This document shows positions 48,640 through 60,908 of a stretch of DNA of 64,000 nt, in pieces (positions within the stretch are counted from its first letter, which is position 1; each line of letters starts with the position of its first letter). Both the position numbers and the translations under genes were made by a program. This DNA comes from Roseobacter sp. HKCCD6576-2 (lineage in GTDB: Bacteria; Pseudomonadota; Alphaproteobacteria; Rhodobacterales; Rhodobacteraceae): contig NZ_WVNW01000001.1 of the NCBI RefSeq assembly GCF_013179285.1, forward strand, positions 62,001-126,000. The letters run 5' to 3'. A model generated the notes under the pieces. It was given only the letters and a program-made list of their open reading frames with translations, ran no database searches and was not told where the DNA came from.

Positions 48640-49413
48640 ATGGCGGTACAGGGGTTCAGTTTTTGGGAGCGGCGCAGTTTGACGCGGGCCCTGAAACGCT
48701 GGGCTGAGATCGCCGAGGGTGCTGAGCGGATCCCACCGGCTGAGTTGCGCGCCTTGCAAGGACGCTTGGCGGGGATGCGCCACAAATTGGACAATGCCCG
48801 CATCGCCGCTGACACCGCCTTGCTTGCCGCGGCCCCGGGCAATGACGAGATAGAGCGACCCGAGCAATGCGATTGGGCCTTTCGCCCGGCGCTGTGGCGC
48901 GCGCCGATTGCGCCGTTCGGTGCGGTTGCCGTGCCGTCCCCGACCGATCTGGGTGGTGGTGTGAAGCTGTTCCACGACGCCAAACAATCCGAGTTGTCCT
49001 ATCGCCAGGTTCGAAATACCCGGCGTGATATCCCCTCACCCTATGGTTTGATGTTGGACGTCTATCGCTTTGACGGCTCATTCTTATCGCTGGCGCAAGA
49101 TATGCCGAACGACGCCGTGGTCGGCTTGACGCGCGGCCATTATCTGACCGTCAGCTTGCGCACGGCCTTGGAAAGCCCTTTGGAGATCTATGCCCGGTTG
49201 AATGTGCAGCACGGACCCAACTGCGAACAGATCGTGCGCCAGTTTGATTTTGATGGAGACAAGGCCGTGGCTGAGTTTGATCTGGCCTATAGCAAGATCA
49301 ACGAAAAACGGCTGGAGAAAATGTGGTTGGATCTGATTTTCGAGGGGCCGCAGATGAATCAAGTGACGCTGTGGGATATGACCCTCGTTCGGGCACCACG
49401 AGCCGATTTGTAA
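48640..49413 (+). CDS. Uncharacterised protein (DUF6478-like)
   Basis: Protein of 257 residues with no recognised catalytic motif. The N-terminus is a basic helical region (SFWERRSLTRALKRWAEIAEG, then about 40 residues of amphipathic helix); the central and C-terminal parts look like a beta-rich domain (LGGGVKLFHDAKQSELSYRQVRNTRR, GHYLTVSLRTALESPLEIYARLNVQHGPN). I recall DUF6478 as a matching family, from memory and unverified. An AGGGGAGG RBS precedes the ATG. It is followed 13 bp later by another small unknown gene. Confidence 0.78.
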   Translation: MAVQGFSFWERRSLTRALKRWAEIAEGAERIPPAELRALQGRLAGMRHKLDNARIAADTALLAAAPGNDEIERPEQCDWAFRPALWRAPIAPFGAVAVPSPTDLGGGVKLFHDAKQSELSYRQVRNTRRDIPSPYGLMLDVYRFDGSFLSLAQDMPNDAVVGLTRGHYLTVSLRTALESPLEIYARLNVQHGPNCEQIVRQFDFDGDKAVAEFDLAYSKINEKRLEKMWLDLIFEGPQMNQVTLWDMTLVRAPRADL

Positions 49414-49426
49414 GGGGACGACGCCG

Positions 49427-49798
49427 ATGGGGATGACACTGACACGGACCCGGCTGCAAGGCGGGCGCTATGAAGGGATTCTGACAGCAGACGATATGCC
49501 GCCGGTGATCGAAGCCGTACATATGGAACGGATCATCGGAACAGCCGATGTAAGCCCGAGCGCGGGGAAGAACCGCTTTCAAGTCGGCTTCGACCTGCCC
49601 GCCTCCGTCGTGAGCGATGGGGTGCAGGTGGTCAGCCTGCGCAGCGCCAGCGATGGCGAGGTTTTGGACCGGATCACGCTGTTGGCGGGGGCGGCCTTGG
49701 ACGAGGATTTGCGGGCCGAGATTGCGTTGATGCGCGACGAGTTGGATTTGTTGAAACAGGCGTTTCGGCGGCATTGCACCGAGACCGGCGAAGACTGA
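49427..49798 (+). CDS. Hypothetical protein, 123 residues
   Basis: I do not recognise the family. It is predicted to be mixed alpha/beta with a C-terminal amphipathic helix (EIALMRDELDLLKQAFRRHC) that may form a coiled coil. GGGGACGACGCCG lies before the ATG, with a second in-frame ATG two codons on. It follows the DUF6478-like gene by 13 bp, which suggests that the two are functionally linked. No signal peptide or membrane segment. Confidence 0.7.
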   Translation: MGMTLTRTRLQGGRYEGILTADDMPPVIEAVHMERIIGTADVSPSAGKNRFQVGFDLPASVVSDGVQVVSLRSASDGEVLDRITLLAGAALDEDLRAEIALMRDELDLLKQAFRRHCTETGED

Positions 49799-49857
49799 AG
49801 ACTCGGTTTACTCAAGCGGGCGGCGCGCAATTTCCATACAAGCGACTGTCCGACTGA

Positions 49858-52235
<2,378 letters not shown>

Positions 52236-52246
52236 CTGTATCTCCG

Positions 52247-52280
52247 AAAAATGAAAGGCCCGCCTATCGCTAGGCAGGCC
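52247..52280 (-). terminator. Intrinsic terminator downstream of argG
   Basis: On the minus strand GGCC-T-GCCTA and TAGGC-G-GGCC form a 9-bp stem with one mismatch and a GCGA tetraloop (52257-52280), followed by TTTCATTTTT. It ends the argG transcript and lies directly before the RBS of the SCP2 gene. Confidence 0.82.
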
Positions 52281-52311
52281 GGGGTATTTCGGCAACGGTG
52301 ACGTTGCGAGA

Positions 52312-53532
52312 CTAGCCTTTGAGGCGGCGATCTCGTGCGGCGATCAGCTTCAGGCGCAGCGCATTCAGTTGAATAAACCCTGCTGCATCTTTCTGATCAT
52401 AGGCGCCCGCATCATCCTCGAAAGTCACATGCGCCTCGGAATAGAGGCTGTGATCGGACCAGCGCCCAACCGTCCGGGCGAGGCCTTTGTAGAGTTTCAA
52501 CCGCACCGTGCCGGTGACATGAGCCTGGCTGTGATCGATGGCGGCTTGCAGCATCTCGCGTTCGGGCGAGAACCAGAAGCCGTTATAGATCAGTTCCGCA
52601 TAGCGCGGCATCAGCTCGTCTTTCAGATGCGCCGCGCCGCGATCGAGCGTGATCGACTCAATGCCGCGATGCGCTTCGAGCAGGATCGTGCCGCCGGGCG
52701 TTTCATAAATGCCGCGGGACTTCATCCCGACAAAGCGGCCTTCGACCAGATCAAGGCGCCCGATGCCGTGTTTGCCACCCAGCTCGTTGAGCTTTGTCAG
52801 GATCGTGGCGGGCGACAGTGCCGTACCATTGATCGACACTGCGTCGCCCTTTTCGAAGCCGATTTCGATGTATTCCGGCTCATTGGGTGCGTCTTCGGGG
52901 TGAACCGTGCGCTGGTAAACATAATCGGGCGCATCTTCGGCCGGGTCTTCCAAAACCTTGCCCTCCGACGAGGTGTGCAGCAGGTTCGCATCGACCGAGA
53001 ACGGGGCCTCGCCGCGCTTGTCCTTGGCGATCGGAATCTGGTTCTTCTCCGCGAAATCGATCAGCTTTGTCCGGCTGGACAGATCCCATTCGCGCCAGGG
53101 CGCGATGACCTTGATCTCGGGGTTTAGCGCATAAGCCGCCAGTTCAAATCGGACCTGATCGTTGCCCTTTCCCGTCGCGCCATGGGAGATGGCATCCGCG
53201 CCCTCGGCGGCGGCAATCTCGACCAAACGTTTGGAGATCAGCGGGCGGGCGATGGAAGTGCCGAGCAGGTAGAGCCCTTCGTAAAGCGCATTGGCGCGGA
53301 ACATCGGAAAGACGAAATCGCGAACGAACTCCTCGCGCAAATCCTCGATATAGATGGCGCTCGCGCCCATCATCTCGGCCTTTTTGCGTGCCGGTTCGAG
53401 TTCCTCACCTTGGCCCAGATCGGCCGTAAAGGTCACGACCTCGCAGTTATACTCGGTTTGCAGCCATTTCAGGATGATCGAGGTGTCGAGACCGCCGGAA
53501 TAGGCAAGGACGACTTTCTTAGGCGCGGACAT
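52312..53532 (-). CDS. argG: Argininosuccinate synthase
   Basis: Joins citrulline and aspartate in arginine synthesis, using ATP. Starting at ATG 53532 the protein is 406 residues: the P-loop [15 protein letters not shown] near the N-terminus, [16 protein letters not shown], the [11 protein letters not shown] segment and the C-terminal [19 protein letters not shown]. The open frame continues to 53715 but has no homologous or RBS support there. It is divergent from the membrane-protein gene across 83 bp. Confidence 0.97.
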   Translation of the reverse strand: MSAPKKVVLAYSGGLDTSIILKWLQTEYNCEVVTFTADLGQGEELEPARKKAEMMGASAIYIEDLREEFVRDFVFPMFRANALYEGLYLLGTSIARPLISKRLVEIAAAEGADAISHGATGKGNDQVRFELAAYALNPEIKVIAPWREWDLSSRTKLIDFAEKNQIPIAKDKRGEAPFSVDANLLHTSSEGKVLEDPAEDAPDYVYQRTVHPEDAPNEPEYIEIGFEKGDAVSINGTALSPATILTKLNELGGKHGIGRLDLVEGRFVGMKSRGIYETPGGTILLEAHRGIESITLDRGAAHLKDELMPRYAELIYNGFWFSPEREMLQAAIDHSQAHVTGTVRLKLYKGLARTVGRWSDHSLYSEAHVTFEDDAGAYDQKDAAGFIQLNALRLKLIAARDRRLKG

Positions 53533-53569
53533 CGGCGGCTCCGTCAGGTTTTTTGATTGACCGTCGCGG

Positions 53570-53598
53570 CGATAGCGGGTTTTCAAAGGCGGGGCAAG
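53570..53598 (-). promoter_or_regulatory. Predicted argG promoter
   Basis: On the minus strand CTTGCC (53593-53598) and CTATCG (53570-53575) are 17 bp apart, in the expected alphaproteobacterial pattern. The predicted transcription start is about 30 bp before the argG start. Confidence 0.5.
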
Positions 53599-53615
53599 AT
53601 GAGTGGGGGTGTGTA

Positions 53616-54410
53616 ATGGACTATGGGTATCAGTTGCTGCGCCATGTGGTGCAACAGGTGTTTGGGAACTTGGGGCAAGCGGCCCGGCTGACGGGGCTGT
53701 TGACGGTTCTGCCATATCTGTTTGGCATATTCGTGATCGGATCGCTTGTCGGTTGGGACTTTCTCACCCATGACCCGACGGCGTCCTACGACGCGCAACG
53801 AATGGATGAGATCGGCAGACGGTTTTTGGAGATCGGCCCGAGTCTATTGGTCCTGATGCCCCTGATCGTCTTGGTGGCAGTAATTTGCTATGCTTGGGCC
53901 GCAATTGGCTGGCACCGATATGTGCTGCTTGAAGAGTATGGCGCCGGTCTTCTGCCAACCTGGAATTGGGACCTGGTGAAAAGCTATCTTTGGGCCGTCA
54001 TCCGGATTTTCTTGATTGCCCTGCTGACCGGCTTCGCTCTTGGATTTGCAATCGGCGTCGCAGCCGTTGCGGTGCAATCGCCCGCGTTCTTTTTCTTTAT
54101 GGGTATCGGTTATGCGATCGCTTTGACCTGGGTGATAACGCGCGTGGGGCTGATTCTGCCATCGGCGGCGTTGGGTCAGCCGATGCGGATTGGCGAGAGT
54201 TGGACCCTGACTGAGCCGGTGTCTGGCGCCATTTTGCTGCCGATCATTGTGATCCCGATTGTCTTTTTGCTTTTGAACGGGCTTTTGCAGATTGTGCCGG
54301 TTGTCGGGCTTTTGTTGAGCTTCGTGCTTGGCTGGCTACAGGTGCTGGTCAATCTCGCTCTGATGACCACGCTCTATGGCAATTTGGTTGAGGGGCGCGC
54401 CCTGAACTGA
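53616..54410 (+). CDS. Multi-spanning membrane protein of unknown function
   Basis: The start ATG 53616 gives 264 residues ([20 protein letters not shown]). It has about six hydrophobic segments: [101 protein letters not shown], and a final helix. The central [17 protein letters not shown] and [11 protein letters not shown] segments lie in loops. It resembles DUF975-like glycerophosphoryl/YciC-type proteins only in general. Function unknown. Confidence 0.8.
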   Translation: MDYGYQLLRHVVQQVFGNLGQAARLTGLLTVLPYLFGIFVIGSLVGWDFLTHDPTASYDAQRMDEIGRRFLEIGPSLLVLMPLIVLVAVICYAWAAIGWHRYVLLEEYGAGLLPTWNWDLVKSYLWAVIRIFLIALLTGFALGFAIGVAAVAVQSPAFFFFMGIGYAIALTWVITRVGLILPSAALGQPMRIGESWTLTEPVSGAILLPIIVIPIVFLLLNGLLQIVPVVGLLLSFVLGWLQVLVNLALMTTLYGNLVEGRALN

Positions 54411-54449
54411 GCTCTGGACAGTCTGCAGGATTAGAGGCAGGGCAGGGAT

Positions 54450-55697
54450 ATGACCGATTTTGCCCAAAATGCGCGCGCCGCGGCCGAGGCGATGCGCGCG
54501 CTGTTTCCGCCCACACCGCTTCAGCGCAACGTTCATCTATCTGAGCGGTTTGGCGCGGAGATTTGGCTGAAGCGCGAGGATTTGAGCCCCGTCCGGTCGT
54601 ACAAAATCCGGGGCGCGTTCAATGCGATCCGAAAGGCTTTGGCCTCTGATCCGAAGCAGCGGCAGTTTGTCTGTGCCAGCGCAGGGAACCATGCCCAGGG
54701 CGTGGCCTATGTGTGCCAGCATTTCGGGTTGAGCGGCACGGTTTTCATGCCGGTCACCACGCCGAAACAGAAAATCGACAAGACCAAGGCGTTTGGCGGG
54801 AAGGCGGTCGAAATCCGTCTGGTCGGCGATTTCTTCGATGAAACCCTGGCGGCAGCGCAGGCGTTTTGTGCCCAGGAAGCTGCACATTTTCTATCCCCCT
54901 TTGATGATGCGGATGTGATTGAAGGCCAGGCCTCGGTTGCCCTGGAAGTGGTCGATGAGATGGGTGGCGCGCCAGATCATATGATCTTACCCGTCGGCGG
55001 CGGTGGACTGTCATCGGGCGTGATCCGCTATCTGGATGCGATTGAGGCGTCGGTCGAGATGACCTTGGTCGAGCCCGAAGGCGGGCCGAGCCTGACCGCT
55101 GCGTTGCGGGCGGGTGCCCCCGTTGCGACGCCGATCACCGACAATTTTGTCGATGGGGCAGCCGTGGCGCGGATTGGCGCATCGAACTTCGAAGTGTTGA
55201 GGTCGCTTGATCCAGCGCAGGTCATTTTGGCACCGGAAAACCGGATTTGCGTGACGATTGGCGAGATGCTGAATGTCGAAGGCATCGTGTTGGAGCCTGC
55301 CGGGGCGTTGGCGGTGGATGTCTTGGAGCATTTGGCCGATCAGCTTCGCGGAAAGCGCGTCGTCTGCGTGACCTCCGGCGGCAATTTCGACTTCGAACGC
55401 CTGCCCGAGGTGAAAGAGCGCGCGATGCGCTATCAAGGGTTGAAGAAATACTTCATCTTACGGTTGCCGCAGCGGCCCGGTGCGTTGAAGGAATTCCTCG
55501 GCCTCTTGGGCCCTGATGACGACATTGCGCGGTTCGAATATCTTAAGAAATCCGCGCGAAACTTTGGCTCCGTTCTGATCGGGATCGAGACCCGAGAGGC
55601 GGCGCAATTCGATGGGTTGATGTCCCGGATCGAAGCGCGTGGCTTTGCGATCCGGGACATCACAGATGACGACCTTCTGGGGCAGTTCCTGATTTGA
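54450..55697 (+). CDS. ilvA: Threonine ammonia-lyase (threonine dehydratase)
   Basis: PLP enzyme that deaminates threonine to 2-oxobutanoate for isoleucine synthesis. The 415 residues have RSYKIRGAFNAI with the PLP lysine, CASAGNHAQGVAY, the glycine loop PVGGGGLSSGVI, and a C-terminal ACT-like regulatory domain (KKYFILRLPQRPGALKEFLG, about 325-415). This short one-domain regulatory form is typical of IlvA in alphaproteobacteria. Feedback by isoleucine is likely. A GGCAGGG RBS lies before ATG 54450. Confidence 0.95.
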   Translation: MTDFAQNARAAAEAMRALFPPTPLQRNVHLSERFGAEIWLKREDLSPVRSYKIRGAFNAIRKALASDPKQRQFVCASAGNHAQGVAYVCQHFGLSGTVFMPVTTPKQKIDKTKAFGGKAVEIRLVGDFFDETLAAAQAFCAQEAAHFLSPFDDADVIEGQASVALEVVDEMGGAPDHMILPVGGGGLSSGVIRYLDAIEASVEMTLVEPEGGPSLTAALRAGAPVATPITDNFVDGAAVARIGASNFEVLRSLDPAQVILAPENRICVTIGEMLNVEGIVLEPAGALAVDVLEHLADQLRGKRVVCVTSGGNFDFERLPEVKERAMRYQGLKKYFILRLPQRPGALKEFLGLLGPDDDIARFEYLKKSARNFGSVLIGIETREAAQFDGLMSRIEARGFAIRDITDDDLLGQFLI

Positions 55698-55811
55698 TCG
55701 GGCAGAACGTGGCCGTTGAGGCGTCTTGATCAACGCATCAGTCATGTCCGGCCCCGGGCTTTGCCATCTGAGGGCTCAGGCCGTTTCCTGCGGTCGAGAT
55801 GCGCGGCCTGC

Positions 55812-56258
55812 TTAGCCGAATTGCCCCATAATCTGGGTCACGAAGTGACGGTCGCCCGAGACAGCCAGTTGGGTGGCCGCCTCGGCCCAGGGCATAAACA
55901 CCGGCCAGTGTCCTGCTTCTGTTGGTGGCGCGATGCGGCGACCGACCTTCGCGAAATAGATATGGCATTGTTTTTGCGCCCAAAGATCGTAATCGGGCAT
56001 ATAGGTGAACCGGTGGAACATGCCCAACCGGCGCGGCGCATGGATGCGATAGCCGGTCTCTTCCATCACTTCGCGGTGCAGCGCCGCCAAGACGCTTTCA
56101 CCAGGGTCGATACCGCCGCCGGGGAGTTGGAACTCAGGCCGTGGACGTTCTTGAAACGTGGCCAGAATCTCATCGCCGCTGGCGATAATTGCGTAGACGC
56201 CGGCACGCGGCGTATAGCGGCGCGCGGGGTCGGGGTTACGGCCAAATCGGCGGTTCAT
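55812..56258 (-). CDS. NUDIX hydrolase
   Basis: Pyrophosphohydrolase of 148 residues. The Nudix box GGGIDPGESVLAALHREVMEETGY (G-x5-E-x7-REUxEExGU) is complete at about residues 51-74, after YAIIASGDEILATFQERPRPEFQ. The RYTPRAGVYAII start is usual for this subgroup in Rhodobacterales. Substrate unknown. It converges with ilvA across 114 bp and is divergent from kdsD. Confidence 0.9.
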   Translation of the reverse strand: MNRRFGRNPDPARRYTPRAGVYAIIASGDEILATFQERPRPEFQLPGGGIDPGESVLAALHREVMEETGYRIHAPRRLGMFHRFTYMPDYDLWAQKQCHIYFAKVGRRIAPPTEAGHWPVFMPWAEAATQLAVSGDRHFVTQIMGQFG

Positions 56259-56365
56259 GATGGAGCCTGCTGTGAGGTGGCTTGGGGTCTCGCTATGCCA
56301 GCCTTCCTAAACGATGAAAACCCCGGGGCCTGTCCTTCGCCGAAACCATCGGCTAAGGAATCGCT

Positions 56366-57331
56366 ATGGATAAGACTGCCAATCAGATGATCCGCAAAAC
56401 CGCCGCCCGTGTCTTACGCCTGGAAGGCCAAGCTGTGGTGGACATGGCCGAGAACCTGCCTGCCGATTTTGAGGCGGCAGTGGCCGCCATTCTGGAGGTT
56501 GAGGGTCGCGTGATCCTCTCTGGCATCGGCAAATCGGGGCATATTGCGCGCAAGATCAGCTCGACCCTGGCGTCAACCGGAACACCATCGGCGTTTGTGC
56601 ATCCAGCGGAGGCCAGCCATGGTGACCTGGGTATGGTGATGCCCGGTGACTTGGTCATTCTGATTTCCAATTCAGGTGAAACCGCGGAGTTGGGGGATAT
56701 CGTGGCCCATGTGGCGCGGTTCTCGATCCCGATGATCGGCATTTCGCGCAACAACCAAAGCACACTGATGCAGGCCGCCGATTGGCGTTTGACACTGCCG
56801 CCCGCATCAGAGGCCTGCATCATTGGTATGGCGCCGACCACCTCGACCACGCTGACCCTGGCATTGGGTGACGCACTGGCTGTCTCGGTCATGGAACGGC
56901 GCGGGTTTTTGCCCGAGCATTTCCGCACCTTCCATCCTGGCGGCAAGCTTGGTGCGCAGTTGAGCAAGGTGGCGCAGCTGATGCATGGGGTTGAAGAGCT
57001 GCCGCTTGTGCACCCAGGCAGCGCCATGGGCGACACGCTGATCGAGATGAGCGAGAAGAGCTTCGGGATCGCGGGTGTGGTGGAGGATCATAAGCTGGTC
57101 GGCGTGATCTCCGACGGCGATTTGCGGCGCAATATGGACGGGCTGATGGAGCGCAAAGCCGGCGACGTCGCCACAAACAGCCCGCGGAGCATCGGTCCTG
57201 ACATGCTGGCCGCCGAAGCCATGGCCGTCATGTCAGAACACAAAATAACCGCGCTCTTTGTGGTTGATGACAGCGATCGCCCCGTGGGCCTACTGCATCT
57301 ACATGATTGCCTTCGCGCTGGGATCGCCTAG
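56366..57331 (+). CDS. kdsD: Arabinose-5-phosphate isomerase (KpsF/KdsD family)
   Basis: Converts ribulose 5-phosphate to arabinose 5-phosphate for Kdo synthesis. The 321 residues have a SIS domain (VILSGIGKSGHIARKISSTLASTGTPSAFVHPAEASHGDLGMV, about 48-90), followed by two CBS domains (GIAGVVEDHKLVGVISDGDLRRNM and KITALFVVDDSDRPVGLLHLHDCLRAG). TAAGGA precedes the ATG. It may serve LPS inner core or capsule; its stop interlocks with the ugd stop in CTAG at 57328-57331. Confidence 0.95.
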   Translation: MDKTANQMIRKTAARVLRLEGQAVVDMAENLPADFEAAVAAILEVEGRVILSGIGKSGHIARKISSTLASTGTPSAFVHPAEASHGDLGMVMPGDLVILISNSGETAELGDIVAHVARFSIPMIGISRNNQSTLMQAADWRLTLPPASEACIIGMAPTTSTTLTLALGDALAVSVMERRGFLPEHFRTFHPGGKLGAQLSKVAQLMHGVEELPLVHPGSAMGDTLIEMSEKSFGIAGVVEDHKLVGVISDGDLRRNMDGLMERKAGDVATNSPRSIGPDMLAAEAMAVMSEHKITALFVVDDSDRPVGLLHLHDCLRAGIA

Positions 57332-58635
57332 CCGCGCCCAACGGCTGCATAGGCTTCAAAACCGGCGCGTTTGACGTCTTTCGGAGAATAGATGTTCCGT
57401 AGATCGGCCATGCGGGGTGTGGTCATTTTCTTAGCTATTTTCTTGAGATCCAGCGCGCGGAACTCGTTCCATTCGGTCAGAATCACAACCAAATCAGCAT
57501 TGTTCGCCGCTTTGTAAGGATCATCCAGCCAGTGAACCCCGGGCAGAAGCCTCTCGCCTTCGCGTTTGCCTTGCGGGTCAACAACGCGAACCTTTGCGCC
57601 GCCGCCGACCAGCGCTGGCACGATGCTGAGCGAGGGGGCATCTCGCATGTCATCAGTGTTGGGTTTGAAGGTCACACCCAGAACCGCGATGGTTTTGCCA
57701 TTGAATGAGTCGTCGCAGAGGTCGCGGAGCTTCTCGATCATCCGGTGCTTCACCTCGTCATTCACCCGGATCACGGTTTCGACGATGTGCTGGGGCACGG
57801 CGTGCTCCTGCCCAATCCGGGCCAGCGCCGAGGTGTCTTTCGGGAAGCAAGAGCCGCCATAGCCCGGCCCGGCATGGAGGAATTTGTTGCCGATCCGCCC
57901 GTCGAGACCCATGCCTTTGGAGACCTCTTTCACATCCGCGCCGACGCGCTCACAGAGTGCCGCGATCTCGTTGATGAAGGTGATCTTGGTCGCCAGAAAC
58001 GCATTGGCGGCGTATTTGATCATCTCGGCGCTTTCTAGATCGGTGGTGAGGATCGGGAACTCGCGCAGGAAGAGGGGCCGGTAAATCTCGGCCATCACGT
58101 CGCCCGCCCGTTCGGTCTGGACGCCGACCACGACCCGGTCTGGCCGCATAAAGTCGTCAATCGCGGCCCCTTCGCGGAGGAATTCCGGGTTCGAGGCGAC
58201 ATCGAATTCAGCCGCCGGGTTGGCCTTGGCCACGGTTTGCTTGACCCGGCGATTGGTGCCGACAGGCACGGTGGATTTGGTGACGATCACGGCATAGCCG
58301 GTCAGTGCTTGGGCCACTTCTTCGGCCGCGGCCATCACATAGGTCAGATCCGCATGGCCATCGCCGCGACGTGTCGGCGTGCCGACCGCAATAAACACGG
58401 CTTCTGCGCCATCTACTGCCGCCGCCAGATCGGTCTTGAAAGACAATCTCCCGGCCTCGACGTTTTTGGCCATCAACGTATCAAGCCCGGGCTCATAGAT
58501 CGGGACCTCACCGGCCTCCAACATCTCAATCTTTCGCGGGTCTTTGTCGACGCAGATCACGTCATGTCCGAAATCGGAAAAACACACACCGGAGACGAGG
58601 CCGACATAGCCGGTACCGATCATCGCAATACGCAT
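57328..58635 (-). CDS. ugd: UDP-glucose 6-dehydrogenase
   Basis: Oxidises UDP-glucose to UDP-glucuronate with NAD+. The 435 residues have the Rossmann start IGTGYVGLVSGVCFSDFGHDVICVD, the catalytic cysteine in HAGPGYGGSCFPKDTSALARI, and the C-terminal UDP-binding domain (LVVILTEWNEFRALDLKKI). UDP-glucuronate is the substrate of the epimerase encoded just upstream on the same strand. The stop overlaps kdsD. Confidence 0.97.
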   Translation of the reverse strand: MRIAMIGTGYVGLVSGVCFSDFGHDVICVDKDPRKIEMLEAGEVPIYEPGLDTLMAKNVEAGRLSFKTDLAAAVDGAEAVFIAVGTPTRRGDGHADLTYVMAAAEEVAQALTGYAVIVTKSTVPVGTNRRVKQTVAKANPAAEFDVASNPEFLREGAAIDDFMRPDRVVVGVQTERAGDVMAEIYRPLFLREFPILTTDLESAEMIKYAANAFLATKITFINEIAALCERVGADVKEVSKGMGLDGRIGNKFLHAGPGYGGSCFPKDTSALARIGQEHAVPQHIVETVIRVNDEVKHRMIEKLRDLCDDSFNGKTIAVLGVTFKPNTDDMRDAPSLSIVPALVGGGAKVRVVDPQGKREGERLLPGVHWLDDPYKAANNADLVVILTEWNEFRALDLKKIAKKMTTPRMADLRNIYSPKDVKRAGFEAYAAVGRG

Positions 58636-58716
58636 CTGCTCACTGCCCTTTCGTCATGCCCTTTGCGGGCCGTGGTTTTAGAAACTCTATCATCTGCGAT
58701 TTCTTAAGGCGAGGCG

Positions 58717-59745
58717 TCAGACCTGGTAGAAATCCCGATACCAAGCGACGAATTCTGCAACGCCGTCTGCAACCTTGGTTTTCGGTGTGTAGCCGGTCAA
58801 CCGCTGCAGCAGATATGCATCCGCCCAGGTCGCCGGCACATCGCCGGGCTGCATCTCCATCATGTTGCGGATCGCGGGTTTGCCGATCGCGGTTTCGATG
58901 GCCGCGATGAAATCGAGCAGCTGGACCGGCTCGGAGTTACCGATATTGACGATACGCCAGGGCGCGACGGGCGAGAGGCTATCGCCTTCTGGGATATCGT
59001 CGGCGGTTTCGGGTCGGACGGGCACGGTGTCGATCAACCGGGTGATGCCATCGACCAGATCGTCCACATAGGTGAAGTCGCGTGCCATATCGCCATGGTT
59101 GTAGATATCGATCGGTGTGTTTTCGAGGATCGCCTTGGTGAATTTGAACAGCGCCATATCTGGGCGACCCCAGGGGCCATAAACCGTGAAGAAACGGAAC
59201 ATGGTTGTCGGTAGATCGTAAAGATGGGCATAGGAATGCGCCATCGATTCATTGGCCTTCTTCGTCGCCGCGTAGAACGACATTTGCGTGTCGGCCTTTG
59301 CCGTTTCGGCATAAGGCATGACCGTGTTGGCCCCATAGACCGAGGAGGTGGAGGCCAGCAGCATATGGGCAGGCGGATAGGCGCGGGCAGCTTCCAGCAA
59401 TCGGAACGTCCCGATCAGATTGGCCTGCACATAGCTTTCAGGATTGTCGATGGAATAGCGTACCCCGGCCTGCGCGGCCAGGTGGATGACCGCATCCGGA
59501 CGATGCTCTTCAAAAAGGGTCTGGAGCAGATCTTCGGCCTCGATCCGCTCGGTGACGGCTTGAAACCTCTGATTTTGGAGAAGCATCGCATGGCGGCGGG
59601 TCTTCAAAGCGACATCGTAGTAGTCGGTCAAAGCGTCGATGCCGACAACCCGCCAGCCATCTGCGAGGAGTCGCTTGCACACATGAAACCCGATAAAACC
59701 AGCGGAACCAGTCACGAGCGCTGTTCGGGGCAGGGTTTGGGCCAT
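58717..59745 (-). CDS. NAD-dependent epimerase, UDP-glucuronate 4-epimerase type
   Basis: Short-chain dehydrogenase-fold sugar nucleotide epimerase of 342 residues. The NAD motif is VTGSAGFIGFHVCKRL, followed by GIDALTDYYDVALKTRRHAMLLQ, which is characteristic of UDP-glucuronate 4-epimerases (WbnF/LspL group); the catalytic YxxxK lies in SFYAATKKANE; VYGPWGRPDMALFKFTKAI is also typical. It probably makes UDP-galacturonate from the product of Ugd, which lies 81 bp downstream on the same strand. Confidence 0.92.
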   Translation of the reverse strand: MAQTLPRTALVTGSAGFIGFHVCKRLLADGWRVVGIDALTDYYDVALKTRRHAMLLQNQRFQAVTERIEAEDLLQTLFEEHRPDAVIHLAAQAGVRYSIDNPESYVQANLIGTFRLLEAARAYPPAHMLLASTSSVYGANTVMPYAETAKADTQMSFYAATKKANESMAHSYAHLYDLPTTMFRFFTVYGPWGRPDMALFKFTKAILENTPIDIYNHGDMARDFTYVDDLVDGITRLIDTVPVRPETADDIPEGDSLSPVAPWRIVNIGNSEPVQLLDFIAAIETAIGKPAIRNMMEMQPGDVPATWADAYLLQRLTGYTPKTKVADGVAEFVAWYRDFYQV

Positions 59746-59888
59746 AGCGTTTCCTTATGGGGCGGATCATCGCAGCCATAACAATCGCTTCGACTGTGGC
59801 CAAGCCTACAACCGACATGGAGCGTCAATGGTGGTGTATCGCGATGGATGTGGCGCTTGTCGGCGCGACCTTTTTTTGCGGTATCGGG

Positions 59889-60908
59889 CTAGGGCCGTGT
59901 CAGATGCGCCTGTGACGCGACCCAGTGCCAACTGCTTTCACACATATCGGCCAAGCTCTTCTCTGTCTCAAACCCAAGAACGGATTTCGCGAGATCGGTT
60001 TGTGCGCAATAGATTGGGACATCGCCGGGCCGCCGCGCTTCGAAAACAAAGGGCAAGTCTTGCCCGCAGGCCGCGCTATAGGCGTTGATGACGTCTAAGA
60101 CAGACTGCCCCTTACCGGTTCCAAGATTGACTACATGCCCCTGCCCGGTCGACAGAAGCGACTGCAACGACAAGAGATGACCGCGCGCCAAATCTTCCAC
60201 ATGGATGTAGTCCCGAACCCCGGTGCCATCGGGCGTGGGATAGTCATTTCCAAAAACTTTGATTTGCGCGATTTCGCCGATTGCAACTTTGGCGACGAAA
60301 GGCATCAAATTGTTGGGCACATCCTTCGGATCTTCTCCAATCAGGCCAGAGGGATGTGCGCCTGCCGGGTTAAAGTACCGCAGGATGCCGAATGCCCAGC
60401 CAGCATCGGCGGCCGCGAGCTCTTCGAGGACTTCCTCGCACATTATTTTGCTTCTGCCATAGGGGTTCATCGCGCGACGCTCGGCCGTTTCGGGTGTCGG
60501 CGTCTCGTCGGGGATGCCGTAAACTGTCGCCGAGGAAGAGAAGACGAGGTTGCGACAAACGGCCCGGTCCATCGCGGTGAGCAACGTCACCAAACCACCG
60601 AGATTGTTATCTAAATACCCAAGCGGGTCTTTGACGCTGTCGGCGACTGACTTTAACGCCGCAAAATGAACCACCGCCGCAATATCGTGTTCGGCAAAGA
60701 GCCGATCCAGCGCGGCGGAATCGCGAACATCCCCGGTGACACATGTGACCGGCGCGCCGCTGATCTCTGCCAATCGCTCCGTCACACTCGGGTGCGAATT
60801 GACGAAGTTGTCAAAGATAATCACCTCAAACCCCGCCGCTACCAGTGCGAGATAGGTGTGAGAGCCGATATATCCTGCGCCGCCTGCGAGGAGGATTTTG
60901 CCCGCCAT
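59889..60908 (-). CDS. galE: UDP-glucose 4-epimerase
   Basis: Interconverts UDP-glucose and UDP-galactose. Starting at ATG 60908 the protein is 339 residues: the NAD motif LLAGGAGYIGSHTYLALV, VVHFAALKSVADSV, the catalytic region MNPYGRSKIMCEEVLEEL and YLNPAGAHPSGLIGEDP-like RYFNPAGAHPSGLIGEDP, and the C-terminal LGFETEKSLADMCESSWHW. The frame is open for 43 more codons upstream without family similarity; the start at 60908 is where GalE proteins begin. Confidence 0.95.
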   Translation of the reverse strand: MAGKILLAGGAGYIGSHTYLALVAAGFEVIIFDNFVNSHPSVTERLAEISGAPVTCVTGDVRDSAALDRLFAEHDIAAVVHFAALKSVADSVKDPLGYLDNNLGGLVTLLTAMDRAVCRNLVFSSSATVYGIPDETPTPETAERRAMNPYGRSKIMCEEVLEELAAADAGWAFGILRYFNPAGAHPSGLIGEDPKDVPNNLMPFVAKVAIGEIAQIKVFGNDYPTPDGTGVRDYIHVEDLARGHLLSLQSLLSTGQGHVVNLGTGKGQSVLDVINAYSAACGQDLPFVFEARRPGDVPIYCAQTDLAKSVLGFETEKSLADMCESSWHWVASQAHLTRP

